A stretch of 64,000 bases of DNA from Flagellimonas sp947499585 (GTDB lineage Bacteria > Bacteroidota > Bacteroidia > Flavobacteriales > Flavobacteriaceae): assembly GCF_044596045.1 (NCBI RefSeq), contig NZ_CP138995.1, forward strand, positions 1,054,001 to 1,118,000, in the 5' to 3' direction. Shown piece by piece: positions 1-7,604 of the stretch. Position 1 is the stretch's first letter; each line of letters opens with the position of its first letter. A program made the translations under genes and the position numbers. A model generated the notes under the pieces. That model saw nothing but the letters and a program-made list of their open reading frames with translations. It was not told the origin of the DNA and did not search any database.

Positions 1-1576
1 GAAAGCGGTAAAATTGGCGATATATGAATTGGAAAAACTAGGCCAAGGCCAAGGAAAGATAAATTACCGTTTGCGAGATGCTGTTTTTAGTCGTCAACGG
101 TATTGGGGAGAGCCTTTTCCTGTGTACTATGTGGACGGAATGCCGCAAATGATTGCAGATAAACATTTGCCTTTAAAATTACCAGAGGTTGAAAAATATT
201 TGCCAACTGAAACAGGGGAACCCCCTTTAGGAAACGCTACGATTTGGGCTTGGGATGCCAAAAACAATAAAGTAGTGTCCAATGAGATGCTGAAACAAGT
301 TCAGCATGACGAAGCTGGTCATTCCGAACTTGATTCGGAATCCCATACAGGAGTGTACCCATTGGAATTAAACACTATGCCAGGTTGGGCAGGAAGTTCC
401 CAATACTTTAACCGTTATATGGATGCTCATAATGATGAGGCCATTTATTCACAAGACGCCATTGACTATTGGGAAGATGTGGACTTGTATATTGGAGGTA
501 GTGAGCATGCTACTGGGCATTTGTTATACTCCCGTTTTTGGCAGAAGTTTTTGTTTGATATAGGAGTTGCTCCAAAAGATGAGTTTGCCAAAAAATTGAT
601 CAATCAGGGGATGATTACGGGGACGAGCGCTTTTATTTACAGAACTAATATTGATAATAAAATCACTTTTGTTTCCAAAGGAAGAATTAAAGAGCTGGGT
701 AGTTATTTGGTTGAAATGATAGAAGGAAAAGAACTTGATTTGAGGCCTCAAAATTACGGGGCTTTGCAAAAAATCCATGCAGATGTTTCCTTGGTTAATG
801 CTTCGGATGAGTTGGATATTGACGCCTTTAAAAAGTGGCAACCGGAATACAAGGACGCTGATTTCATTTTGGAAGACGGTAAATATATTGTTGGACGCGA
901 AATCGAAAAAATGTCTAAATCCAAATACAATGTCGTCAACCCAGATGCCATTTGTGAGGAATATGGAGCAGATTCATTACGTTTATATGAAATGTTCTTG
1001 GGACCATTGGAGCAATCCAAACCTTGGAACACGGCAGGAATAACAGGGGTTCATTCTTTCCTTAAAAAATTATGGAAGTTATATGCTACGGTTGATGAAA
1101 GCATAGAACCTTCAGCAGAAAACTTAAAAACCCTGCACAAGACCATCAAAAAAGTGGAAGAGGATATTGAGCATTTCTCCTTTAATACTTCGGTATCTAC
1201 TTTTATGATTTGTGTAAATGAATTAACCGCTCAAAAATGCATAAGCAAAGCGATTTTGGAGCCTTTGGCCATTTTGGTTTCCCCCTATGCGCCGCATATT
1301 GCAGAAGAACTTTGGGAGAGATTAGGGCATTCACAATCCATTGCAGAAGCACCTTTTCCAAAGTTTGAAGAAAAGTATTTGGTAGAGAGCAGCAAAGAAT
1401 ATCCCATATCCTTTAATGGTAAAACGCGCTTTACTATGGAACTGCCTTTAGACATGGGTAAAGATGATATTGAAGCCGCAGTTATGGCGCATGAAAAGAC
1501 CCAAGCGCAGTTGCAAGGACGTACTCCTAAAAAGGTAATTGTAGTTCCTGGAAAGATTGTGAACATTGTGGGATAA
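1..1576 (+). CDS. leuS: leucyl-tRNA synthetase, 3' part (start lies before the window)
   Basis: Attaches leucine to tRNA-Leu in the cytoplasm. The frame is open from base 2, so the gene begins upstream; about 520 residues of the C-terminal half are present. The KMSKS ATP-binding loop is at bases 908-922, and the core blocks NYRLRDAVFSRQRYWGEP, LNTMPGWAGSS and GGSEHATGHLLY are recognisable. The C-terminal anticodon-binding and tail domains end in KVIVVPGKIVNIVG. An oddity is an in-frame stretch of about 20 residues around bases 285-350, encoded by two palindromes (separate entry), which I do not recall from other flavobacterial LeuRS. It sits in a peripheral loop just before the TMPGWAGSS block. 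The HIGH motif lies outside the window. Identity is very sure. Confidence 0.97.
   Translation, partial: KAVKLAIYELEKLGQGQGKINYRLRDAVFSRQRYWGEPFPVYYVDGMPQMIADKHLPLKLPEVEKYLPTETGEPPLGNATIWAWDAKNNKVVSNEMLKQVQHDEAGHSELDSESHTGVYPLELNTMPGWAGSSQYFNRYMDAHNDEAIYSQDAIDYWEDVDLYIGGSEHATGHLLYSRFWQKFLFDIGVAPKDEFAKKLINQGMITGTSAFIYRTNIDNKITFVSKGRIKELGSYLVEMIEGKELDLRPQNYGALQKIHADVSLVNASDELDIDAFKKWQPEYKDADFILEDGKYIVGREIEKMSKSKYNVVNPDAICEEYGADSLRLYEMFLGPLEQSKPWNTAGITGVHSFLKKLWKLYATVDESIEPSAENLKTLHKTIKKVEEDIEHFSFNTSVSTFMICVNELTAQKCISKAILEPLAILVSPYAPHIAEELWERLGHSQSIAEAPFPKFEEKYLVESSKEYPISFNGKTRFTMELPLDMGKDDIEAAVMAHEKTQAQLQGRTPKKVIVVPGKIVNIVG
287..341 (+). repeat. two palindromic repeat units in frame inside leuS
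   Basis: Bases 287-294 (ATGCTGAA) and 300-307 (TTCAGCAT) form a perfect 8-bp hairpin with a 5-base loop. Bases 321-328 (ATTCCGAA) and 334-341 (TTCGGAAT) form a second one, also with a 5-base loop. The stretch reads in frame as MLKQVQHDEAGHSELDSESH, a peptide I recognise as a recurring translation of a dispersed palindromic repeat in many bacterial genomes. The frame is kept, so leuS stays open. Confidence 0.8.
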
Positions 1577-1590
1577 AATTTTTAAAATAG

Positions 1591-1660
1591 TGTCATGTTG
1601 AGCCCGTTGAAGCGTATTGATTGTTAATATTGTCTATACTTCGACAAGCTCAGGATGATA
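1591..1660. repeat. intergenic palindromic repeat (CTTCGACAAGCTCAGGATGA type)
   Basis: Just after leuS, bases 1591-1612 and 1639-1660 are imperfect inverted copies of each other around a 26-base AT-rich centre. The right arm, CTTCGACAAGCTCAGGATGA at 1639-1658, is a widespread dispersed repeat motif. It resembles the element found inside the FG-GAP gene at 56999-57021. The transcript could fold into a long hairpin and may stabilise or end the leuS message; it has no run of T typical of a terminator. Confidence 0.7.
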
Positions 1661-1672
1661 TCATAAAATAAA

Positions 1673-1933
1673 ATGTCCATGAAAACCTTTGAAATTATAG
1701 GCCTTATTGCGGCCACATTGACTACATCTTCATTTATTCCGCAGGTTTATAAAGCATGGAAGTATAAATCAACAAAAGACATTTCTTTGGTTATGTACCT
1801 TATACTCTTTATAGGTAGTGTGTTATGGTTGTACTATGGACTTATGATTCAAAGTGTACCTGTAATTATGGCCAATGGTATTACAAGCACTTTGGTGGCC
1901 TTTGTGGTTATTTTAAAATTAAAACATAAGTAG
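1673..1933 (+). CDS. SemiSWEET-type sugar transporter (PQ-loop/MtN3 family)
   Basis: A protein of 86 residues with three predicted membrane helices, the size of bacterial SemiSWEETs, which form dimers and move sugars down their gradient across the inner membrane. The PQ motif is Pro23-Gln24 (SFIPQVYKAWK), followed by the STKDIS turn, Trp52 in LWLYYG and Asn68 in MANGITS, positions that match the substrate pocket residues of the family. Translation may start at 1673 or at the second ATG at 1679. It stands alone, between a palindromic repeat and a terminator-like hairpin. The substrate cannot be told from sequence. Confidence 0.9.
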   Translation: MSMKTFEIIGLIAATLTTSSFIPQVYKAWKYKSTKDISLVMYLILFIGSVLWLYYGLMIQSVPVIMANGITSTLVAFVVILKLKHK

Positions 1934-2000
1934 TCCAATACTGGGCAGGGAAACCCATTGTTTGGAGTACATTCTCGATTAAGGTACATTTTGACAGCAT

Positions 2001-2032
2001 AAAAGCTCCCGCCCAATAATGACGGGTTTTTT
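2001..2032 (+). terminator. terminator-like hairpin after the SemiSWEET gene
   Basis: CCCGCC (2008-2013) pairs with GACGGG (2021-2026) with one mismatch, followed by six T. The sequence around it (1991-2050) is closely copied after ald at 3378-3435. Confidence 0.6.
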
Positions 2033-2214
2033 ATCTTATTGTTGGCTTTATTTATACTCTTATTAAGAATTAGATATAGATAGACGTCATATTTTCGAGA
2101 TACTATTCTTAAAGAACATATTTATTTTAGTAACACCCCCTATTTATTGAGGGTTAAAATATTAAAAAACATATTTTTTATCCTTTAACCCCTATTTTTT
2201 ATCGATTTAATTTC

Positions 2215-2248
2215 TTGGTTTGTTTTTTTTGTAACACTTTTGAAGTGT
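2215..2248 (+). promoter_or_regulatory. probable ald promoter with overlapping palindrome
   Basis: A 15-base perfect palindrome, ACACTT-TTG-AAGTGT, lies at 2234-2248, 20 bases before the ald start codon. It overlaps CACTTTTG (2235-2242), one base away from the Bacteroidetes -7 box TAnnTTTG, with TTG at 2215-2217 as a possible -33 element 17 bases upstream. A protein bound to the palindrome would block such a promoter. The binding protein is unknown. Confidence 0.4.
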
Positions 2249-2268
2249 AAATAGAAAAAAGTAACAAA

Positions 2269-3369
2269 ATGATTGTAGGTGTACCTAAAGAAATCAAGAA
2301 CAATGAAAGCCGAGTTGGGATGGCACCAGCTGGGGTTTTTGAATTGGTAAAGAATAACCATACCGTTTATGTGCAGTCAGGAGCAGGTGAAGGAAGCGGT
2401 TTTTTCAATCAAGATTATCAACAGGCAGGGGCCACAATTTTGGACACTATAGGTCAAGTATACGCTATGAGCGATATGATAGTGAAGGTCAAAGAGCCAA
2501 TAGCAGAAGAATATAGACTTATTCAAAAAGGGCAAATTGTATTCACATATTTTCATTTTGCATCAAGTGAAGCTTTGACTAAAGCAATGATTGCAAGTAA
2601 ATCTATTTGTATTGCTTATGAAACAGTTGAAGATGAAGAAGGAACACTACCACTTTTAACACCAATGTCAGAAGTTGCAGGACGTATGGCGATTCAACAA
2701 GGTGCAAAGTATTTGGAAAAGCCTGTTAAAGGAAGAGGTGTGCTCTTAGGAGGAGTTCCAGGTGTAGCGCCTGGAAGGGTTTTGGTTTTGGGAGCAGGTA
2801 CCGTAGGGATTCAAGCTGCAAAAATGGCAGCAGGGTTAGGGGCGCATGTTACCATTTTGGATGTTAATATGAAACGTCTCCGTTATGTAAATGATGTAAT
2901 GCCTAGCCATGTAGTCACGGAATTTTCAAGCGAATTTAATATCAGAAAACACATACAAACCCATGATTTAATTATTGGAGGTGTACTTTTAAAAGGAGCA
3001 AAAGCCCCTAACCTAATTACTAGGAATATGCTCAAAGAAATGCGCCCAGGAACTGTTATAGTGGATGTTGCTGTAGATCAGGGAGGCTGTGTAGAAACTA
3101 CTAGGGCCACTACCCATGAAGACCCGGTATATATCATCGATGATGTGGTGCACTATTGTGTTGCAAATATGCCTGGGGCAGTCCCTTACACTTCTACAGT
3201 TGCCTTGACGAATGTAACACTGCCCTATGTATTAAAGTTGGCCAATATGGGATGGCGTAGTGCCTGCAATTTGGATAAATCTCTTGCAAAGGGTTTAAAT
3301 ATAATAGAAGGTGAAGTGGTCTACGAAGAAATTACGGAAGCGTTTAATTGGGAACCTACTCTTGTCTAA
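2269..3369 (+). CDS. ald: alanine dehydrogenase
   Basis: Catalyses reversible NAD-dependent deamination of L-alanine to pyruvate and ammonia in the cytoplasm. The 366 residues match the usual length of about 370. Key residues fall at the same numbers as in the well-studied Mycobacterium tuberculosis enzyme: Lys75 (VKVKEP) and His96 (YFHFAS) for pyruvate binding and catalysis, Asp198 for NAD ribose, and Asp270 (DVAVDQGG). The Rossmann fold begins at VLVLGAGTVG (residues 171-180). It is a single-gene unit, with a palindrome over the promoter and a terminator behind. Similar hairpin modules bracket the gene on both sides. Confidence 0.96.
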   Translation: MIVGVPKEIKNNESRVGMAPAGVFELVKNNHTVYVQSGAGEGSGFFNQDYQQAGATILDTIGQVYAMSDMIVKVKEPIAEEYRLIQKGQIVFTYFHFASSEALTKAMIASKSICIAYETVEDEEGTLPLLTPMSEVAGRMAIQQGAKYLEKPVKGRGVLLGGVPGVAPGRVLVLGAGTVGIQAAKMAAGLGAHVTILDVNMKRLRYVNDVMPSHVVTEFSSEFNIRKHIQTHDLIIGGVLLKGAKAPNLITRNMLKEMRPGTVIVDVAVDQGGCVETTRATTHEDPVYIIDDVVHYCVANMPGAVPYTSTVALTNVTLPYVLKLANMGWRSACNLDKSLAKGLNIIEGEVVYEEITEAFNWEPTLV

Positions 3370-3385
3370 CGTACAAATTGGCAGT

Positions 3386-3418
3386 AAAAAAGCCCTGCCC
3401 AATAATGGCGGGGTTTTT
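3386..3418 (+). terminator. terminator of ald
   Basis: CCCTGCC (3393-3399) pairs with GGCGGGG (3407-3413) with one G-T pair, preceded by a run of A and followed by five T. Confidence 0.8.
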
Positions 3419-3461
3419 GCATTATTGTTGGTATCTTTATATGAATTAAAACACTAAAACA

Positions 3462-4157
3462 ATGATGACATATTATATATTGATTGGCGGAATTGCGTTG
3501 ATCAGTTGGTTGGTCAGCAGTCGATTAAAGAGCAAGTTCAAAAAATATTCAAAGGTTCATCTACGCAATGGGATGAGCGGTGCCGAAATTGCCCAAAAAA
3601 TGTTGGATGATCATGGAATTAGAGATGTTAAAGTAATATCTACAGCAGGAATGCTAACCGATCATTATAATCCAAAGAACAAAACCGTGAATTTGAGTGA
3701 AGGTGTATACAGTCAGCGCAACGCGTCTGCGGCTGCGGTTGCAGCCCATGAAGTAGGGCATGCTGTTCAACACGCACAAGCTTACGAATGGTTAACTATG
3801 CGGTCCAAATTAGTGCCCATTGTGAGCGTTACATCTAGTATGTCAACATGGGTTGTTTTTGGGGGCTTAATGTTAGGCGCAGCAGCAGGTGTAGGTTTTG
3901 GCTTTTATATTGCAGTAGCAGGATTGATTATGATGGGATTTGCTACAATATTCAGTTTTATTACACTACCCGTGGAATATGATGCCAGTAATCGTGCTCT
4001 AGCATGGTTAAAGCAGAAAAATGTTGTGAGTCAAGAAGAATATGCTGGAGCAGAAGATGCATTAAAATGGGCCGCTAGAACCTATTTGGTGGCTGCTTTG
4101 GGTGCCTTAGCTTCTTTGGCTTATTGGGCTTTTCAAATTTTTGGAGGAAGAGATTAA
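3462..4157 (+). CDS. membrane zinc metallopeptidase (YugP-like)
   Basis: A 231-residue inner-membrane protein of the neutral zinc metallopeptidase family (Zn_peptidase_2, Bacillus YugP type). It has an N-terminal membrane helix (residues 2-19), the HEVGH zinc motif at 96-100 followed by a conserved AVQHA, two central hydrophobic helices around 125-165 and a C-terminal one near 205-225. The zinc motif follows an Ala-rich helix (NASAAAVAAHEVGH) typical of the family. Its substrates are unknown. Two ATG codons in a row allow a start at 3462 or 3465. It is a single gene with a strong terminator behind. Confidence 0.9.
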   Translation: MMTYYILIGGIALISWLVSSRLKSKFKKYSKVHLRNGMSGAEIAQKMLDDHGIRDVKVISTAGMLTDHYNPKNKTVNLSEGVYSQRNASAAAVAAHEVGHAVQHAQAYEWLTMRSKLVPIVSVTSSMSTWVVFGGLMLGAAAGVGFGFYIAVAGLIMMGFATIFSFITLPVEYDASNRALAWLKQKNVVSQEEYAGAEDALKWAARTYLVAALGALASLAYWAFQIFGGRD

Positions 4158-4181
4158 ACTCATTTTATTCAAAACTAAAGC

Positions 4182-4216
4182 AAGACCTGCTTGGAGTAAT
4201 TCAAGCAGGTCTTTTT
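4182..4216 (+). terminator. terminator of the zinc peptidase gene
   Basis: Perfect 12-bp stem (AAGACCTGCTTG at 4182-4193 with CAAGCAGGTCTT at 4202-4213), 8-base loop, T run. Confidence 0.92.
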
Positions 4217-4289
4217 GTTGATATATACCTGTTTTGGGTAAGGTCATGCTTTTTTTGTAGTATTGCTACTAAATGTGTAGCAATATATT

Positions 4290-4631
4290 ATGGCAATACC
4301 AAAACCTGGAATACCCGTTCGTGGATCAAAAACTGGACAACCTATAATGGCTCTGCTTGATTTATTGGGGAGAAGTTGGGCCATGGGAATCATTTGGCAT
4401 TTGTACAATGGACCAAGCACCTTTAGAAAGTTACAGGAATACTGTGAATCTATTTCACCTACCACATTGAATAAGAGAATTAAAGAGCTTAAGAACTCAC
4501 ACCTAATAATAAAGACGGTAGATGGTTACGCTCTCTCCGAATATGGTAAGGAGTTATTTGAAATGCTTGAACCCATGGGGCTTTGGGCAAGGAATCGATG
4601 GGCAGCAAGTTTTATTGTCAATAAAAACTAA
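4290..4631 (+). CDS. HxlR-family winged-helix transcription regulator
   Basis: A 113-residue DNA-binding protein of the HxlR (MarR-like) family. The fold runs from LLGRSWAMGIIWHLYNGPSTFRKLQ (near residue 24), through the recognition helix SISPTTLNKRIKELKNSHLI, to the beta wing KTVDGYALSEYGKELF. Regulators of this family often sense electrophiles, quinones or thiol stress through a cysteine. The only cysteine here is in the EYCESI segment, near residue 52, so this mechanism is possible but unproven. A DinB-like gene starts 5 bases downstream, so the two are probably co-transcribed. Confidence 0.9.
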   Translation: MAIPKPGIPVRGSKTGQPIMALLDLLGRSWAMGIIWHLYNGPSTFRKLQEYCESISPTTLNKRIKELKNSHLIIKTVDGYALSEYGKELFEMLEPMGLWARNRWAASFIVNKN

Positions 4632-4636
4632 ATTTT

Positions 4637-5179
4637 ATGAGAAGAATTAAAAAACCCAATATTGGGGAATATCCTGAGTATTCCCATATTTATTTAGATT
4701 TAATGGATGATGATGATAGAGTTTTGGAACACCTTTGGAGCAATTTTCTTAAAATAAAAGAATTTATCTTTTTCCTCCCAGAAGAGAAACTGCATTATAG
4801 ATATGAAGAGGAGAAATGGACGATAAAGGAAATCCTTGTGCACCTTATTGATGACGAACGAATTTTTGCCTATCGTGCATTGAGGTACGCCAGAAATGAT
4901 GACACACCCTTGCACGGTTTTAATCAGGATTTTTACACCAAATACTCCAATGCGAATGAACGAAGTTTGGAAAGTATTTTTGAAGAGTATGAATGGGTGA
5001 GGAAATCAACCATAGCCCTTTTTCAGAATTTACCGGAGGAGAGTTTTATGCGGGGTGGAAAAGGGATAGATATAGACGGGAGTGTTTTAAATAAAAGAAC
5101 GGTAAGAGGATTGGCATACCATATTGCGGGCCATGAATTGCGGCATTTTAATATTATTAAAGAACGATACTTGAATTAA
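4637..5179 (+). CDS. DinB-family (DinB_2) putative metal-dependent protein
   Basis: A 180-residue four-helix-bundle protein of the DinB/YfiT group. The three expected metal-binding histidines are His69 (EILVHLIDDER), His166 and His170 (GHELRHFNII). Relatives include thiol-dependent S-transferases such as bacillithiol transferases, but the reaction here is unknown. It follows an HxlR regulator by 5 bases, which suggests a small stress-response operon. Its stop codon shares bases with the stop of the opposite-strand AsnC gene (5176-5179, TTAA). Confidence 0.88.
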   Translation: MRRIKKPNIGEYPEYSHIYLDLMDDDDRVLEHLWSNFLKIKEFIFFLPEEKLHYRYEEEKWTIKEILVHLIDDERIFAYRALRYARNDDTPLHGFNQDFYTKYSNANERSLESIFEEYEWVRKSTIALFQNLPEESFMRGGKGIDIDGSVLNKRTVRGLAYHIAGHELRHFNIIKERYLN

Positions 5180-5646
5180 ATCGAAATCTGCCTATCTATC
5201 TGCTGGTTTAATGAAATAAAGGTTTCAGTTCTGGAAACCCCTTCTATTTGCTGAATTTTTTTGTTTAAAACCATCATCAAATGCTCATTGTCCTTGCATA
5301 AAACTTTAATAAGTATGGACCAGTTTCCAGTAGTGTAGTGGCATTCCAATACTTCCGGAATTTTTTCCAATTCTTTTACTGCTTGGGGATTGGCCATGGC
5401 CTTATCTAAAAAAATACCAATATAGGCCATCGTTGTATAGCCCAACACCTTTGGATTAATTATGAATTTTGAACCTGATAACAATCCAGAGTTTTCCAAT
5501 TTCCGTAAACGTTGGTGAATGGCGGCCCCAGAAATACCTATGTTTCTGGCAATTTCTAGAATTGGTCTACGGGCATCTTCCATCAAGTACCTTAGTATTT
5601 TTTTATCGATACCATCAATTTTAACCGAATTGTTAGTGGTTTTCAT
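5176..5646 (-). CDS. Lrp/AsnC-family transcription regulator
   Basis: A 156-residue regulator. The N-terminal helix-turn-helix covers residues 11-60 (DGIDKKILRYLMEDARRPILEI, then IGISGAAIHQRLRKLENSGLL); the RAM ligand-binding domain covers about 75-150. Family members bind amino acids and act as dimers to octamers. The gene lies 48 bases downstream of the saccharopine-dehydrogenase-like gene on the same strand, so they probably share a transcript. The context suggests that it senses lysine or a related amino acid, which is inference. Confidence 0.93.
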   Translation of the reverse strand: MKTTNNSVKIDGIDKKILRYLMEDARRPILEIARNIGISGAAIHQRLRKLENSGLLSGSKFIINPKVLGYTTMAYIGIFLDKAMANPQAVKELEKIPEVLECHYTTGNWSILIKVLCKDNEHLMMVLNKKIQQIEGVSRTETFISLNQQIDRQISI

Positions 5647-5694
5647 GGGAATGATTCAAAATTGTAGTTAAAGATACCTAAAAGCGGTAAAACT

Positions 5695-7068
5695 TTAACT
5701 TCCAATAGAATCGGGGTTATAACCAAGATAGGGCACTTGGTATTCTTTAAAATTAATTCCATAAGATTTTAATTCTGAAAGAATAGGACTGTAAACTTCA
5801 CTGTTTATGGGAATTTGTACTCCAGGTGTGGTAATCTTTTTGTTCAAAATTTGTAATGTAGCTATTGCAACTGGCAACCCTACAGTTTTTGACATAGCCG
5901 TATAGGTTTGATTTTCACCCAGTACAACCATATTGGCATCTATTTGTTTTTTCTTGCCGTCTAGTTCGTAACCAAACTTATGGTACATAACGATCATATC
6001 CTTTTCATCCTTGCCTAATGTCCAACTATCTTCAAGTATATATTGAAGCATTTGGGCCGGAGTAGCATTTTTAAGTGGGATTGTTTTAGAATCATCAAAA
6101 AGATTCAATTCCATTAGTTTGCCCCAGCGAATATCATCTTGGTCAATCTTAAGGTAGTGCCGTAGTTTCAATTCAACAGAATCCGTTGGAGAATAAGGTA
6201 AAAATTGATTTACAAATTGACGGTAAGACATTCCCTCAGAATTTTCAATAACATAGCTGTCATCTGTCATTCCAAGAATTACAAACATCTGCCATGCTTT
6301 AGAAAAACCTACCCGTCGCATGGTTCCACGGTATAAGGTTAAACTGTCTTGAAGGCCGTAAGCTTCTCTATATTTTAAAGAATCCCTATTGGGATAAACT
6401 TCAAAACTGCCATATCCTTCAATGTCTAAAAGTTCAGTACGGCGAAAAAGTTTTTGATAGGGTATGTATTTATAGGCGCCTTCTTGAATAAATTTAGCAG
6501 CTCCACCTTGGCCTGCAACCACAACATTTCTTGGATTCCAGGTAAACTTGTAACTCCATAGATTAGAATCATGCTCAGGGGCAACCAAACCACCTGTAAA
6601 GGATTCAAAAAGCAACATTTTTCCACCTTTAGCACGAATGCGATCGATGACCTCCATTGCGCTCATATGGTCAATGCCGGGATCAAGACCAATTTCATTC
6701 ATAAAGACAAGCCCATTTTTTTTTGCATCCTTGTCCAATTCTTGAATTTCCTTACTTACATAAGAAGCGGTTACTAGATGTTTTTTAAAATGAATGCAAT
6801 CTTCAGCTATTTTAATATGTAACCTTGGGGGCAACATGGAAACAACGATAGATGCAGAATCTATTGCTCTTCTTCTCTCCTCATCATTAAAAATATCCAA
6901 AGTAATAATGCTGCAGTTATGGTGCGAAGAAATATCCTGCGGGATGTTTTCAGGATGAAGATCACCTATAACCAGATGAAGATTCTCCTCTTCAGACTTT
7001 TTTAGAAGATAATCTAATAGATATGAGGTGGATTTTCCTGCTCCAAGAACCAAAATAGTGCGGACCAT
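5695..7068 (-). CDS. saccharopine dehydrogenase-like oxidoreductase
   Basis: A 457-residue member of the saccharopine dehydrogenase/homospermidine synthase superfamily (Sacchrp_dh_NADP plus C-terminal domain). The Rossmann start is TILVLGAGKSTSYLL (residues 4-18). The conserved core MNEIGLDPGIDHMSAM follows near residue 125 and FTGGLVAPEHDSNLWSYKF near 160. In the family these enzymes interconvert saccharopine with lysine and 2-oxoglutarate, or glutamate and aminoadipate semialdehyde. An Lrp/AsnC regulator downstream supports amino-acid catabolism. No partner enzyme of a lysine pathway lies nearby, so the exact substrate is open. Confidence 0.88.
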   Translation of the reverse strand: MVRTILVLGAGKSTSYLLDYLLKKSEEENLHLVIGDLHPENIPQDISSHHNCSIITLDIFNDEERRRAIDSASIVVSMLPPRLHIKIAEDCIHFKKHLVTASYVSKEIQELDKDAKKNGLVFMNEIGLDPGIDHMSAMEVIDRIRAKGGKMLLFESFTGGLVAPEHDSNLWSYKFTWNPRNVVVAGQGGAAKFIQEGAYKYIPYQKLFRRTELLDIEGYGSFEVYPNRDSLKYREAYGLQDSLTLYRGTMRRVGFSKAWQMFVILGMTDDSYVIENSEGMSYRQFVNQFLPYSPTDSVELKLRHYLKIDQDDIRWGKLMELNLFDDSKTIPLKNATPAQMLQYILEDSWTLGKDEKDMIVMYHKFGYELDGKKKQIDANMVVLGENQTYTAMSKTVGLPVAIATLQILNKKITTPGVQIPINSEVYSPILSELKSYGINFKEYQVPYLGYNPDSIGS

Positions 7069-7147
7069 AGGTTTTGTTTACTTTTGATTAAAACGGATAC
7101 TAAGGTATCAAATTGTTATATTTTTAAAAATATTGACCCATTAAGTT
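7069..7147. promoter_or_regulatory. divergent promoter region with two palindromes
   Basis: The 79 bases between the saccharopine-dehydrogenase-like gene and the DUF423 gene hold GATAC-TAAG-GTATC (7096-7109) and a 16-base palindrome of A and T only (7118-7133). The first is a plausible site for the AsnC-type regulator encoded nearby; the second may just reflect base composition. No clear -7 box was seen. Confidence 0.35.
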
Positions 7148-7540
7148 ATGAACAAAACAATTTTGCTGACAGGAATCTTGTTTGGATTCTTGGCTATTCT
7201 TTTTGGTGCGTTTGGCGCACATGGGCTGGAAAAGTTAGTTGACGTAGAGGCTGTTGATACTTTTGAAACAGGGGTTAGGTATCAAATGTACCATGCCCTA
7301 TTTCTTTTGGTTTTGGGGATTTGGAATGGACCCACAAAAAGACAGAAAAAAACAGTATTTATTATCATCTTGATCGGGATTGTTCTTTTTTCCTTTTCAA
7401 TCTATTTGTTGGCCGTAAACAGTTTAACTACCGTAGATTTTAAAAGAATAGCGTTTTTAACTCCATTAGGAGGAACTTTTCTACTTCTGGGTTGGTTTTT
7501 TATTGGCTACTACGTTTTAACCGGAAAAGCATCGAAATAA
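7148..7540 (+). CDS. DUF423 family small membrane protein
   Basis: A 130-residue inner-membrane protein with four hydrophobic helices and the family start motif FGAFGAHGL near residue 21, then ETGVRYQMYHALFLL. It belongs to the DUF423 (YwdK/YgdD) family, which is widespread and of unknown function. It is transcribed away from the saccharopine-dehydrogenase-like gene, and pckA follows 64 bases later with its own promoter. Confidence 0.9.
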   Translation: MNKTILLTGILFGFLAILFGAFGAHGLEKLVDVEAVDTFETGVRYQMYHALFLLVLGIWNGPTKRQKKTVFIIILIGIVLFSFSIYLLAVNSLTTVDFKRIAFLTPLGGTFLLLGWFFIGYYVLTGKASK

Positions 7541-7552
7541 ACAATTATAAAC

Positions 7553-7582
7553 TTTATAAAAAGCGATATTTTTCTAGCTTTG
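7553..7582 (+). promoter_or_regulatory. predicted pckA promoter
   Basis: TAGCTTTG (7575-7582) fits the Bacteroidetes -7 box TAnnTTTG; TTTA at 7553-7556, 18 bases upstream, is a weak match to the -33 TTTG. Transcription would start about 15 bases before the pckA ATG, leaving an A-rich leader. Confidence 0.5.
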
Positions 7583-7604
7583 TACCAACTTTAAAAACAA
7601 AAAA

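Larger units (their letters stand above)
1934..2268. other. 335-bp gene-free stretch before ald
   Basis: Contains a weak terminator-like hairpin at 2001-2032 and, after that, an AT-rich upstream region for the alanine dehydrogenase gene with long A and T runs. I see no credible coding frame and no tRNA-like fold. The hairpin and the probable ald promoter are listed separately. Confidence 0.7.

Noticed and set aside
4124..4360. Open frame across the end of the zinc peptidase gene and its terminator
   Set aside because: It runs through a strong terminator hairpin and overlaps two real genes.
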